Positions 1 to 13,589 of a DNA stretch of 64,000 nucleotides are shown here, piece by piece. Within the stretch, counting starts at the first letter, position 1, and the number at the start of each line of letters is the position of its first letter. This stretch comes from Melampsora larici-populina 98AG31 (taxonomy: Eukaryota; Basidiomycota; Pucciniomycetes; Pucciniales; Melampsoraceae): the NCBI RefSeq assembly GCF_000204055.1, contig NW_006768768.1, positions 2,193,088 to 2,257,087 on the forward strand. Reading direction: 5' to 3'. The notes beneath the pieces were generated by a model. That model saw nothing but the letters and a program-made list of their open reading frames with translations, was not told the DNA's origin and searched no databases. Both the position numbers and the translations under genes were made by a program.

Positions 1-3000
1 AGAGAATCACGGATTTGCAAATCCAACACTTAACCAAATCCGACGGTATAAGGATCAGGAAGATATGATACAAGGGGTCGCTATATCAACCTGTGGAGTG
101 CTTGATTCAAATCAAAAGCTAAGCCCGAATTGACAAAGGCAAATCCAGTGTTTGATGTGGAATTTTCGAACCTCTATCAATAAATCAACAAAGGGAAGAT
201 GAGCATTGACGTGCTGGGCGTGTGTATTGGAGCAGATCGAGCTGAGCGCAGATCCCGAAAACAATAAGGTCTGAAAGTTCTTCAGCACGGGTATACTCTG
301 GAACTCTTCTTTGCTGCACAACAACAATCTTCAATGAGGTGATGGTGTGTTTGTAGCTGACTAACGGCATGGTGACAATGATAAGAGACTCACAGTCTTC
401 GGTAGTGTTGCGGAGGTTCGATGAGATATAGTTCAGCTGACAGAGGCGCGAGGGAGATCGTTTTTCAGGTCTGGAGTTCCTTAAGTTCTGGTACTACAGA
501 GAATCGCGGAAGAAAGCGTGTCTTATGTATGTGCTTGATTTCAAGTTGTGTTTCGCAGTTTAAAAGAAAAGATATCGGGTCGAAATAAGATGGTGATATT
601 TCCCTCCGTTCTCAGAACATGTTGAAAGGGAACACCCAAGAAAGCCAAGATGACTGGGACTTATGAGCATGTTAAAAAAAGTCAGGGGCCCAATTCCGAG
701 CTTCAGATGGCCATCCTCAGTGGTGGAACTAGAATTGGAGTAACTACAAATGATTAGTTGGGGATATGTGAGGCGGAGAGGAGAGAGTGGGCAAACTGAA
801 CACGTTGGGCGGCGAGCGTGTTTATCACGGTCAATGAGAAGCCCGAAGCAACTTCAAGCTCCAAGCGATATCTCTCTACTACACTCCTCGGCCCCTTTAA
901 TATTAATATCCTCTCCGAAAGCGGTCTTCATGAGCTTCAGAAGGCTCCATCGCCTCCAACGAATACTGTCAATTTCAAGAAGCTTGTCCAATTCTGAGCA
1001 GGTGGTCCGGCAAAACTCGAGCAAATTTGCCAAAAACTTTGGCAAGCTTTGTCCTATTACCAGTGTATGTGTATGTTCTTGGTATATGTTCTTGCTGTTG
1101 CGGCCATTTTCACCGTCAGCTAAACTTGCACATTTCCTTCGAGCCCTTGACGTTTGGGGGCTCGACATTTGACGTTTTTTTGAAGATGCTACTGTAAGTT
1201 ACTAGGTATCACTCATGCCTGCCTAATTATACCCAATATCCGGCATAAATGAAATCATGATAAGTGAAAAAGATAGCGCAACTTTGACACTCCTGTAGCA
1301 GGTGTTTAAAATTTCACGGTCAGTTCGGAACACTCGCCCAGGTACAAATTACGATGTTCATAGTCGCCTGCTACCGCTATACATGTACGGAAAGCTAGAG
1401 GAAATAAATAAAAAGATGATGCGCGGAATCGTGCGCATTACGGATCAATAATCGAACAGATGGGCAAGCATTCAATCAGCTTTGCGGCTCGCGAGGTGTA
1501 TCAACTAGCGTGTTCGCATACCTTGAGTTCATTTGTAGATTATGGGGGTGAGGGGGGTGAGGGGGCGCCTTGTAGACCGATAGTCGATTTCCTTCACAAA
1601 GATTGGTTAAGGGGGAAAGTTTGTGTTTAAGTGATTAATGACAGCGCTCACAGAGGGGGACTTGAAGTTGTCAAATACAACGTAGTGCGCACTTAAAACA
1701 AGGATCGTCTGATTGGATGACTAGAGTTGACCAATCGCATCGCAAACTGTTGCAGGCTGCTATGGCGTGGCTCTCTGTTCTGTCACAGCCCCATCAAATT
1801 TAAGCTGCAAACCAATCTGACACTGGATAAGCATCCTCATACACCGAGAATCGAACGAGAGGAGTGAGCAACGAACCCCAGAGGCCCAGGGTCCTTTTCT
1901 CGCTCGCAGGATAGGATTGCGAGGGATATGGATGTTATGATTCCAAGGCGTTCGACTTTGACGCGCCGGCCCAAGTCGGCGGTAAGTTTTCTTGATAGAG
2001 CAATCCACGTGTCCTCTGAGATCGAGATTTTGATTCGTATCCGACATCGACTGGATTACCAAGTACAATGATCAATCGTGAATGATCGCGGTCAACATGG
2101 TTATAAGTCTGCATGAGTCGGTCCATGTATGCATCGGCTCATTTGGCTGCGCCACGGGGTTCTTTCCTTGGCTACCTGATAGCGACGTGGTGACTTTGGG
2201 ACTCCTGCGTGTTAAACAGGACTCGCCGATAGAGAGGACATCGTGATGTGTGATGCTCATGCTGGAATAGCTTGGGGAAATTTGCTGGTCACAGTTTGAT
2301 TGGGCACATTTTTGTTTCTTGTACAAACAAAATTGGGTCCACTGAGGACGGATGCACCGATGTGCGAGATTGATTCGCTTCACATCATGGGGCAAGACCT
2401 GAGAAAGGTCAAATACCAGCCAAGACACCCAAGCTGAAGTGATCACTGTTACCCGTAAATGAGCCGATTGGAGCTCGATTAGAGGAAAGATACGGGGTGA
2501 GCTTTTACTTTTGAAGGTGAGGTTTACGAAATGCCAAATCACCTGTTTCGCCTTATTTCGCTGTCTCCGCTTCTTTCTGCCGTTAGCGTATATATAAACC
2601 TGAATGGCGGGTGATGCTGGAGGGCACTTGTCCATCTCCAAGTATGTACATAGCCGCATCGCACTATCTCCCAAGACTCAAAGTGGGCCACTCTTTATTA
2701 TCAATGGGATCATAGATGCGTAAGTGCGGGTTGGACTTTTTAGTCACGAACAGGCACAAGACCCCGTCACACTTATATCGACCCACGCAAGCTTCAAGTG
2801 TGGGTTTGCATAAGACCACGGGAGGGTGAAGGCCAGCTGCAGAATCTAGTGTGGGTTAGTCAAGGATCTGTGGTGCAAGTGCTGTGAAGAAACCAAATGT
2901 TGAGTTTGCCCCATATTTTGCTTCACCATTTGGGATTATTTTCTGTCTCTTTTGTTTTTTGTAAAAGGAATTGATAAAAGATGATTGTACAAAGATGATC

Positions 3001-6000
3001 CAATTCAAGTGAAGGGCTCATGAGTGACACAAGCAGAGGGGCAACATAAGGGACATAACTCATCCTCAGTACCAAATATAGAGCTTTGATCCTATAACAT
3101 GTCAGCGGTATGGAATATGTACCCAGTGCCTTTGGAACAACTCCTAGATGCCTCCGAGTTGCGGATTGCAAGAAGTGAGGGTGTAAGTGTGAGGGCAGAA
3201 TCTTGAAAGTACTGTTTGGGGAAAATTGTGCTCAGAAACTTGAACCCTTCAGCACACTCAATCAGAAATCTTAACATTCCTTCTTATTTACTGATTTGAG
3301 ACTGACTAAAACACTGTTTTCTTCATTGGCCATCAAATCAATATGAACCAAAGGATACATCTTGGATGTGGTATTTGACAGTTTCATCTTTTGCATGTTT
3401 ATTCCATCAGGTAGTCTGGTTGAAGAAGCAATTCAACAGGGTGGTCTGAGAACCCCACTACAGACTCCAGAGCTCCTAGGAATCAAGGCACACATTGCAA
3501 ACATTTTTCTACACTACATATCCTTCACTGCAGTTTAAATTCATGAAAACTTGATACAGTCCCTTGCTCCTCCCTGGTTGGAGCAAAGGGCTTGGCTGAG
3601 GAAGACATTTGTAGCATTGCAAGTGTGAAGACTTTTGAATGCCAAAAACAGGCTATGGATTTCACAGCAAACATGAGGAAATAAAAAACTTTTACATTGT
3701 GTGTCTCAATAGTAGCTCTCTCAGCGGTCCTGGTGATTTGTGTCAGCCCTGAGTACATGTGGATGTACCAAAGACTAACTTGAACATATAACCAACACAA
3801 TCATAGGGTGTGATGTTGTCATATGAAGGTGTGAATGTAAAGTTTCTTCTGTGTATGAGGAAAATCCAAACACCACTTACTCAAGACTAGCAAGGCTTCT
3901 GGGGGTGACTGAACCTTCATCACAAAAATGATGATTTTGTCATAGGTGTTGCAACAGCTAGTTGTCAGCTTGATTTTGATGATATCTTCTCCTCTCAATT
4001 AGGGTACTGGGGGCTCCAAATCTTCACACATCAAATAACAAACAAAATCTTTTCTAACTGGAGAAGTGCTATGCTTGATCTTCCAATACATTGCCAAAAT
4101 TTTGATCAAATCTCACACTGGCCATTCTGACCTGCAATTTCATCATGAGATCTAGTCAAATCGCCTTGTTCTTGTTGTTGATTTCCTCTCATTAAGCACA
4201 CACATTCTCCCATTATATCACAAAGGCAGTTGATGTGTGCTTGCTGACAGGAAAAAACAGATGGACACAGGACTCCCTCAAATGTCAAATTCCCATTGTT
4301 TGGAGACACTGTACCTCAACTCTGTCAAAATTCATGTTCCTCTAATCCCATACAACATGCCCACTGTTGGCTTGCATGTTGATGGCATGCACAAACCCTC
4401 TTTTCAAGCAAAAAAGGGGACCACAGACTTCTTTTCAACATTTGAATGTCACACAATGATCCTTCAAGCTGAAAAATCAGGAGCAGTGGGATTCTTGATT
4501 ATCTGTGGGAACTCTCAGGTTATCATACAGACCTGGTTATTTACATGTTTGAATTTTTCATATCCTTGTAGCCAGACCCACCAGTTCACCTCTGCTGCAC
4601 ATGGTCCAGGTGGCCATAAGCTTAAGACCTCCATCAGCCCATAGCCTTTCAACCTTGCCACACTTATGAACAACTTCACAAACCCCTCTTATGAGGGGTT
4701 TAAAATCTTGAGCAAATCAACTCTAGCTTTATTGCCTACCAATTCAATATGAACAAAAAGATGCTATTCTTGTCTCTGAGGATTTCTTACGACTTCCGCA
4801 CACCTATTCTATTGGAAAGTATTGTTGAAGGAGGAAATGAAGTTGATGACTGGAGCCTGTGTGACCTTGGATGCTATCAAATTGGCCATGGACTTCAATT
4901 TGGACAATCAACTCCTTCAGTATAGTTCAGCCCAGAAGAACTTGCAAGATTGAAAAGGAATAACTTAAAATGACATTGTGTTAGATTTGCAAGAGACAGG
5001 AATAACAAGATCACATGTGAATAATTCAAGTGTTATGTAGCTGAGATTCTTGATGAGACTATCAAATTTGAATTGCAAACCATCTAAAACAATACAGATT
5101 CAAAGCACTACTAGATAAACACGAAAAAGAATGGACCTTCTAAATCTTGTAAATATGTCCAGAATAAGCAATGTTGGGTACTTTCCCAAAAGTATAAGAC
5201 AAAACATTTGTTCTATCATAAAAATTCTTTTCATATTAACCAAATGAAGAGATTCTCATCTTGATTCAAACCACAACCCTACTGACTCCAAAAGTGTAGG
5301 TGTCATTCAATGCCAAAGACCTATGAGTCTGTGTTACTTGGTTACTCTACATGTTAACTCAGATACAATTGATCTATATATCAAGTAAGAGAGAGGAGTC
5401 AGAGGATATTTGCCAATCAAACTTGATATATAAGCTAAAGGTGATGGGGAAATTGTTCTAACCAAAGTAATGAGAATGAGTGTTTTCTAGATTAAGTCAG
5501 GAGACATATAAATCATTCCCATTCAAATAAATAATCCAAAGTCAATGAGACATGAGATTTACTCAAGTGTATCAGAACAACAGGAGTGGCATAAGGTCAC
5601 AGGTACTTCAGTCCTGGATGTATGTTAGACATGTGGGTTGAAAAGTAGTTAGGATAGAAGCATTGAGCTAACAGTCCTGTACATGTTTAACTTTCAAGTA
5701 ATTTTCCAGGTGGGGTATGAGAATTCCCGGCCAAAATCCAGATTCCCCTACCCAAAAAATCAACCCCCACAGAGTTTTTGAATTTTTAGTACTAAGGTGA
5801 AAACCCCCAATGTTGCCATGGTGGTCTATTGAAATTCAAATTGTTATTTGCTTCAAGGCCCAGTTTGAGACTTACAAACCTCCTTGAACCTCATAAACTC
5901 AACAGAGCCTCATGAAAGCCTTCTGCATGAGCACGTGTAACTTCCAGTGTTGCTTTCCTAGAACAAAGTAGTTCTGAGATGAGCTTTGGCAACTATGGGA

Positions 6001-6366
6001 GTGATCATGGCTTGATAAGTCAGTTGCCCCTCAGAGTTAGATATCATCAAAAATTGATGTATTGGAAACCCAAGTTACTCAAAGTCTACAAAAGTTACAA
6101 GATCAAGCCACTTCAAGGATGCATGACACTACAGTTATAAGTTGATGCCTATCACAAGATCTCCAGGCATAGCCTGGAGGAGAAACCAAGCTGGGATACC
6201 CGCGGGTTGTTCACGGTCCGGGTCAGCGTAATGTGACATGTCACCTGCCCTGTCACATTCCGAATTCACAATCAAGTTCGAGTTGTGTGGCAGTCGTTGA
6301 ACCCTCAACACCAATCATCGGTTTCTAGAGAACTCACTCAGGTCGCTTCTCAGCATTCAATAAAAC
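1..6366. other. Gene-poor region, no recognised gene
   Basis: I recognise no protein family or RNA gene on either strand. Open frames are short and overlap in opposite frames. The longest is complement(2072..2674), 200 codons, with no domain and mixed low-complexity character. Complement(854..1168) is helix-rich but has no recognisable motif. A G-rich stretch at 1543-1565 has three G5-G6 tracts split by TGA. From about 3000 to 6100 the DNA is AT-rich and looks like old, unclassified repeat sequence. Exons of a lineage-specific gene could be hidden here; transcript data would be needed to see them. Confidence 0.5.
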
Positions 6367-7425
6367 ATGGGTGAGTGCGCTCCATTGAACATGAATCTAA
6401 CTTGCGTTCTAACTTATGCTCCTTAATTCCACGCGATACGTCATAGATTTTCAGGTCAGCTTTTCCAAACGCATGTCGTCCCGCATGAGTACAAACAATT
6501 GATTGTTCTGCTTTTCTCGCCTTTCTCCATCATAGAACCGAGTAGGATCGAAATTTGGAGGTGGAGGAGTTGCAGGTGCAAGTGAAGCCAATGTAGACCG
6601 ACGAGAAAGATTACGAAAACTTGCACTAGAGACGATCGATTTAGCCAAGGTCTGATCAGAAAACATTTACACGTTCAAAATGCTCGATGAATTCTTGCTG
6701 AGAACTTTTGTTTTTGATTATTAGGACCCTTACATATTGCGAAATCACTTAGGAGGTCTAGAATGTAGATTATGTTTAACTTTACACACGAATGAAGGAT
6801 CTTACTTAGCACACACACAAGGAAAGAAACATCAAACCAATCTTGCAAGAAGAGCAGCCAAGGATGCCAAAGATTCATCATTATATCAATCTTCACTTTT
6901 GGCTCAACAAGCTGCTCAATCTCGCTTAACGATTACTAAAAAACAATTCATCAAGATCGGTTCACCTGGTTATCAAGTCACAAAAGTCAGAGATCCGATC
7001 ACTGGTCAATTAGGTTTACTTTTTCAAATTCATTATCCACAAATTGCCAATGAAGTTAAACCGAGACATAGGTTTATGTCTAGTTTTGAACAACATGTCG
7101 AAACTGCCGATCGAGCTCATCAATATCTTCTAGTGAGTGAAATACGTTTTTGCTCCAAATCTAGAGCCATGTGTCGATGAATCTAATTGTGAATGTTGAA
7201 TTGGACTTCACATTTTGACTCTTTCTAGATTGCAGCAGAACCTTATCAGACTATCGCATTCAAGTTACAATCACAGGAAATCGATAACTCAGAAGGCAAA
7301 TCTTGGAATCACTGGGATCTAGAGTAAGCATGCTACTTCACGAAATCCCATAAGAGTTCTACAGGCTTACGTTTGTGTTTCTTGACAGTACAAAGACGTA
7401 TAGCATGCAATTTCTGTTTGCATGA
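6367..7425 (+). CDS. SF3A2: Splicing factor 3A subunit 2 (SF3a66/Prp11-like)
   Basis: Subunit of the SF3a complex of U2 snRNP, which acts in the nucleus in branch-site recognition and prespliceosome assembly (family knowledge). Six exons join in frame: 6367-6370, 6447-6454, 6536-6649, 6725-7132, 7229-7323, 7389-7425, giving 221 residues. The N-terminus reads MDFQNRVGSKFGGGG, the conserved start of this family, and it is only obtained if the 4-nt first exon and the 8-nt second exon are used. A U1-type C2H2 zinc finger follows (Cys56, Cys59, His72, His78, with the motif GSYLAHTQGKKH), then a basic ARRAAKDAKD stretch and the conserved ending WNHWDLDTKTYSMQF. The metazoan proline-rich tail is absent, so the length is close to yeast Prp11. 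All introns are GT-AG; the donor after the micro-exon is GTCAGC. It is a single-copy housekeeping gene with no functional link to its neighbours. Confidence 0.93.
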
Positions 7426-8123
7426 ACTGTCTCCTTGAGGCAATAAATCAAGACACTGAAAGAATGTAAGTTAAAAGACATGGAAGGCCATGGATCTGAT
7501 ACCTGAGAATGTTTTTATTGGGACATGTTCCTTGAAGTCCACTCAAGTTTATGTTTCAGTGATTAAACCATAATATTCAATGGTTTTACCATTTAGTATC
7601 ACAAATTGTCAATGTTGTCTATGTTTTTCACAATGTATAATTAATTTCTTAGCTGATCATGATCATCAAAGCAGAATTCAAAAGTTGAAAGAGAAAGAAA
7701 TCAGAAAGGTTTCCTCTGTGATCATTCAAATGTTTGATAACTTGACCATGTCCACAGTAGCTTGCTATCACTATGCCAAATTGCAAAACTTACCACTTGG
7801 TTTAGAAAATGGAGAAAACATAGAAAATTATAGAGAAGCTGGGAAGGGTCAGAAAAATATGAAAAAATAATGGTTGAGTCCTGTGGTGTATTCGAATCAC
7901 CTTGCATATTTTTTCATATTTTTACAACCACAATGCAGAAGATGTCAGAAACCCAATTTCGGTCCAAAATTGGCATGTATTGGAACAGTGACCTTGCAAG
8001 ACCCATAAAATCATCAGTTTTGCTCCAACACATGTAGTGTCTTGACATTCTGAATGCTACATTCTGGCTTCAAAATCTGGATACACAAAGCAGCTCTGTG
8101 TCTCTAAGAATGGGCAAGTTATA
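7426..8123. other. Intergenic region, nothing recognised
   Basis: This is the region downstream of SF3A2. A 96-codon open frame at 7580-7870 (+) begins with a Cys-rich hydrophobic stretch and ends in a Lys-rich tail. It has no recognised domain and no clear codon signal, so I do not call it a gene. Confidence 0.4.
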
Positions 8124-8131
8124 CCAACATC

Positions 8132-8522
8132 AACGGTGGCACGGCTAAGCTAAGTTAGCGCTTAGTGGTGCATTAGCTTAGCAATTTTTTGTCGCTAAGC
8201 TAGCGCTAAATCCTTAGTGCACTCAAGCTAAGCTAATTGAATTTTGATTTTTCCTTTAGCAGGTCTGCGCTAAGCTAAGCCGGGAGCTTAGCTATCAAAA
8301 AAATACATGTTTTAAGTGCAAAAAGGGCCGCTAAGCCGCTATTAGCAGTTTAGCGGCCAATCAATTGGCTTAACGGGTGTCATTTTACGCCCGCTAAGCT
8401 AATGGCTTAGCGTTAGCAGAAATCCGCTAAGATTAGTGTTAGCGGATTTTTCCTTAGCGGCTTCTAGCTAAGCTAAGCCAAGGTGACAAAAATCCTTAGC
8501 TTAGCTTAGCGAGCCACTGTTG
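8132..8522. mobile_element. Non-autonomous hAT-like element made of GCTAA/TTAGC motifs
   Basis: A block of about 391 bp consists almost wholly of interleaved GCTAAGC/TTAGC motifs on both strands, unlike anything else in the window. Its ends are imperfect inverted repeats: left CAACGGTGGCACGGCTAAGC, right (reversed) CAACAGTGGCTCGCTAAGC. It is flanked by the direct 8-bp repeat CCAACATC (8124-8131 and 8523-8530). An 8-bp target duplication and ends starting CAAC fit the hAT superfamily. There is no coding capacity, so it must have been mobilised in trans. The internal motif array may be amplified transposase-binding sites (inference). Confidence 0.72.
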
Positions 8523-8530
8523 CCAACATC

Positions 8531-9253
8531 CTTACACAGCAGGAAACCTATATAAGTGTAGAAATCATTACTACAATGGCTTCAGCCCCTTGATGCACAT
8601 TGTAGACCCATCACATGGCTCTTATAGATTGCAAGTATCCAGGTGATTGAACAAAAGTTCTCATATTTTGAGACCTTGAAGTTTTCTGCCCAAATTCTGA
8701 TAGTTTTGGAGCAAATTTGAGTCTCTGACCAGATATCCTGCATGATCATTTTGACTTGAGAAATCTTAAAAATCAAAGGTAAACTGGTGTGGTGTATACT
8801 GGTGAAACAACTTGCGCCTGGCCACTGTACCCTTGCCCAGTCTGCACCCCGAGATCAATTTGGGGCTCTATTGTTGCCGGGAGGGCTTTACGGGATCAGC
8901 TGAGGCCAGCTTGCAGCTTTTGAATCTTGGGTGTGGCAAAGTGATGAGGACCGAAGTTCTCAAACACAAATTTGGGTTGATGTTCCATGATCAAGTGTAC
9001 TCTTTTGTACATAATTAAGTCTGGACTAGGCACTTGCTTCTTAATCATGACCAGATTATTCATTTTCTTGTTGTGCTGAACCCTCAATTCTTACTTCAGT
9101 TTTGATTAACTTAGCTTATATTTAATTACAGACCAATGAAGTGGCATAGTAGGAACACCCTGGATGTGTGGACTGGTGATAGAGATGGATAAATGAAATG
9201 GATAAGACTTTCTGTATAAATAGCTTCTTATTGTAGCCTTGTATTCCTTTTCT
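8531..9253. other. Intergenic region, nothing recognised
   Basis: There are short overlapping frames only (8582-8776 minus, 8812-9018 plus) and none resembles a known protein. A TATA-like TATAAATAG at about 9215 sits just upstream of the first LTR-like repeats. It may be the promoter of the copia 5' LTR, in which case that LTR extends further left than I could align it. Confidence 0.35.
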
Positions 9254-9523
9254 CACTCATTCATTGTTGCTACTTCTCATTTTGTCTAACACCTTCCTAA
9301 ACCTTCTCCATCAACTTCACATGGTCAGGTGTATATTTATGCTTTGTTATTGACTTAGTTCAACAAAAGCCTTATAACATACACTAGCACTTTAGGTGTG
9401 TATTTCTGCTTTGTTGTTGACTTAGTCCAACAAAAGCTTTATAACTTACACTAGTGCTTTAGTTTTTGCTCCCACATATTTGAGAGCATACAAGATATTA
9501 TCAGTACCCTACTCCGTTAGGAA

Positions 9524-12500
9524 ATGGCAACTTCATCACCAAATTCTCCACCTACAACTACTAAGAAATCACCATCGTTCAATCTTCCAATGAATCCGGG
9601 TCTTGCCTCTGTGGTAACTGCGCTAGCCGCTGCTCTTGATGTGATTTGGAGGCAACTTACAGATACTAACTATACTGTTTGGACAACATGGATGGAAATT
9701 GAGCCAAATAACTTATCTTTGGGGGCGTGGTAGATGGATCTTTTATTCTCAAAGAGAACTCACTGGCTGAGGACCTTGTTGCTTTTTTGAAATTTGAACA
9801 AAAGGTGTATAATTTTTTTCTTGAAACTTGTACCAGAACAATTTAGCTTTGGCCACTAAATTTACTGCCAAAACAGGAACTGCAAAAACTGGTGCAGGTA
9901 TCTGGAATCAGCTTAAAGAAAAGTGTATGCCTAATAATGTTTTTCATCAAACTCATGTGTTCTATGTCATTCTTCACATCAAATACACATCATCTCTTCA
10001 ATTCAGTAAAGGAGGGCATACTTCTCTGGCAACACTTTCTCAAATCGGTCTTGATATTCCCAAAAAATTTCTTGTTGTCTTGGTTCTTGCTCATCTTTTA
10101 CAATCTATTCAGTCTTTTATTGGAGTTCTCTCACACTCTATGAGTCCAAAGACAACTGTCAATTTTGTTTTAAATCAAATTGAGCAGGATGCTCATCAAC
10201 AAGCTACAATGGACAATGAATCTCCTTCTATTGCTATGGTCTCAGCTGGCAACAAGAACACTGGTCACAGGTGCACTCACTGCAAACATCCTGGTCATTT
10301 AAAACCAAGGTTCTGGGCTACTCATCCTGTACTCAAACCAGCTTACACACAAGAAAGAAAGATGGCTGTGGTTGTGGCTACTTCTGTTGTTCTGATGGTG
10401 TCTACCTCTTCTGCACCATCTCCTGCTCCTGTGTTGACATCTATTTACACTGGCATGGACTTAGATAATCCTTTGTCAGCATCATCTTTTCCATCATCAA
10501 ACACCACTTTAAGCACTTCACTTGAACCACCTTCTACTCTTCTTGATTCAGGGTGTTCTGATGTTATGTACACTACTAGTCAAGAAGCCTTCTCCACCTA
10601 CTCTGAAATCTTATCCAATCTCAACATCGGAGAAGTTGGAAGAGCTGTTCAAGCTATTGGGAAGGGTGTGGTTGCTTTTCATGGTGTTGGTGATGTTATT
10701 ATCTTCCAAGACACTCTTCATGTTCCTGTTCTTCTTACAACCATATTCCACTTTCTCTGATATGGCAAAAGAGCTCTCTTTGTGTATCATGGTGATAACA
10801 CCTTCTCTGTCCTCTGTGGTGATCAAACTATTCTTAATGGGGTTGTCAGAGATTGTTTACTTTTTTCTAATATTTCTATTAATCATCTATCATGCAATAA
10901 AAATCCTGCTTTCTCATCCAACCTATGGCATGACCGCCTTGGTCATATCAATCATGACTGTGTAACCTCAACTATGTACTGAAGGCATTGAAACTGTACC
11001 TGCAAAGGATTTTTTGGAAGCCTGTGCTACCAGTAGGTCTACCCACTTACCATTCACCAGGAAGACTTCCCGCCCTTCTGGTCCTCTCAATGTTGTACAC
11101 ACCAACTTGTCTGGAAAAATCACTCCATTGACTCCATCTGGCCGCAAGTATTCCATGAAAATCACTGATGGATTTTCCTCCTATGGATTGATCCATCTGT
11201 CATGTTTCAAAAATGAAGCTTTGGATAAATATAAAGAAAGGAAGGTTCAAGTCAAACACATGACTGAACATGTGGTCAAGAAGATTGTTAGTGATGGAGG
11301 CGGCAAGTATGTCAACAATCTATTTAATGAATATCTTAAAACTGAAGGTATCATTCACTACATCACCACTTCTCATACGCCTCAACAAAATCCCTTCTCT
11401 GAACATGGAAATTGAACCACAGACAAGAAGGCCAGGAGTATGTTACACCAGGCCTCAATGCCTGCTTTTATGTGGGCTGCAGTTGTTCTTACAGCGGTCT
11501 ATTTTGAGAACCATACTATTTCCAGGTCATGTAATGGGGTAACACCGTTTGAAGCTCTGAATGGTTCCATTCCTTCTGTTGGTCACATCCACATTTTTGG
11601 GTGTGCTGCATTTTACCATCTTACTCATGGATGTGACAGGAAGTTTGGACCTTGGGCCAAAAAAGTAATTCTTGTAGGCTTTGTTGAAAGTATGAAAAAC
11701 TGCAGATTTTACATTCCGTCCACTGGGGCCATCACTATTTCTCATGATGTACAATTCAATGAATCCAAATTTCATTTTCTTGTGATTTTCAACAATCCCA
11801 ACACAACTATTGTACCTTTTACTGAGGAGGAGACTTTATCTTGTGAACCTTTAAAATTTTGCCTTCATTCACCTGCTCTCACCAAAGAAATATGACAAGA
11901 AAAAAAGTACAAGATCACTGCCAGTGCAACTGCGCTTATCTCAAGAATTGGAAAATCAATTGATGAATCAGCAAATCTATCCACTCTTGATCTGGAACCC
12001 AACCCACCTTCTTATTCTCAGACACTTCTTACTTGGAACTCCTTGAAATGGCAACAGGCAATGTTTGAAGAATTTGACTCTTTTGCGGCCAAAAATGTTT
12101 TTGAAATTGTTGATGTTGTTCCCACTGATCAAAAGCCAATCTCAACTCCTTAGATTTAAAGCTAGATGTGTAGCTTGTGGTTGCCTCCAAGAAGAAGGCA
12201 CTTAAGGATCTTGACAAAACTTTCTATTCTACTGGACACTTTGTAACTCTTTGAGCTCTCTTTGGTCACACTGCCACTGAAGATCTTGATATTATTCAAG
12301 CCAACTTTGTGACTATATTCCTTAACTCAGAGCTTGGTGAAGGAGAAACAGTGTAGATCCAGATACCTGACGGTTTTGTTGACTGGGTCAAATCACTTCC
12401 TCCCTCTTCACCCTTTTGCACTTGGATTCCGGCACTTATAGCTTGTTGAGGTTCCTTGTGGCTTGAACTTCTCTGTTTGTTGTATGGTTTGAAACAGGCA

Positions 12501-13589
12501 TCTCACAGTTGGTAACTTACTATTAAGGCCTGGTATTACAAACACAGATTTGTGGTTAGCAAGACTGATGCTTATTTATTTGTCTATTGTGGTAAAATGG
12601 GTGAAAGAATTTTAATCTATATGTGGGTGTATGATATTATTGTTGTTGGTAAGAATGTTTGTTGGGTGCTTGATGCTTTGAAAGGTGATTATTGTATCAA
12701 AGATCTGGGTCCGGTGAAGAACATGCTGGTTATGCAAATCAAACAAAACCATGAGTCTAGGACTCTTTCTATAAGTCAATCAAAATATGTTGAAGAATTG
12801 CTAAAATTATATGGCATGGAGGACTGTAAACATTTAGGAACTACACTTCAATCTAATTTACCTATTTTACCCAGCACTGAAGATGAAATCAATGAATTCA
12901 AACTTAGTGGCCTTAAATGCTATTGGATCACTTAATTATCTTTCCCAATGTACAATCATCCTGACTTATCACATCCAGTCAGTTTACTCCCTCAATCTCT
13001 CAAAACATCAACCATGGCACACTGGGGGCACTTTAAAAGGGTGCTTCAATATTTATGTGGTACAAGCACTCTATGTCTTACTTATGGTGTTCAGCCCGTG
13101 AATAAAACTTTTCAAAAATTTCAGCCTGATCTTAGTGGACCTCCTGTAGCTTTTTCTGATTCTAACTAGGCTGATTGTACAATTTCTCAGAGATCTACTT
13201 TGGGGTATTATTTTATTTTTAATGGCGGCGCTGTGAGGTGGCAATGCAACCTACTGTAACACTTTCTTCTACCGAAGCGGAGTATAACGGATTTTTGGAT
13301 GCTGGACAGGAAGGGATGTGGATCAGGAGACTGATGTCGGATTTTGGTTATGATCAACTTATTTCGACTACATTCTTTGGCAACAACCAAAGTTCTATTG
13401 CACTTTCACGTAATTCTATATTTCATGGTCGCGCAGAGCAAATTACAAATTGAGATACATTTTCATTGGATTTGGCAGAAAATTCAAGATAAAAGTATAG
13501 ATATCAAGTTTTGTTCAACCAATGATGTGATTGCTGGTTACAATTCTGTCAGAGCAGGGAAGATATGGTTCAGAAGCAGAACCTTATGA
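9524..13589 (+). pseudogene. copia gag-pol remnant, broken by stops and frameshifts
   Basis: The pieces occur in copia order. A gag start at 9524 ends in a stop at 9731-9733. A gag tail with a zinc-knuckle-like CTHCKHPGH motif follows; the final Cys position is Phe. The protease motif LDSGCSD lies near 10540, and the pre-integrase motif LWHDRLGH at about 10920. Integrase pieces span 11014-11895, with HTNLSG where the first catalytic Asp is expected, VSDGGGKY, and HTPQQNPFSEHGN. Reverse-transcriptase pieces (12029-12935) have WVYDI where YVDD-type residues are expected. RNase H (12948-13453) has LSSTEAEY. In-frame stops and frame changes occur in every domain, so no functional polyprotein can be made. 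This is a fungal pseudovirus-type element. Confidence 0.85.

Noticed and set aside
750..1172. Opposed frames of 140 and 104 codons
   Set aside because: They overlap on opposite strands and neither has a recognisable motif or flanking splice signals.
1543..1565. G-rich tract as a possible G-quadruplex
   Set aside because: Only three long G tracts; isolated and without context.
2072..2674. 200-codon open frame on the minus strand in the left gene-poor region
   Set aside because: No domain, no convincing composition, and overlapped by other unsupported frames; probably chance or repeat-derived.
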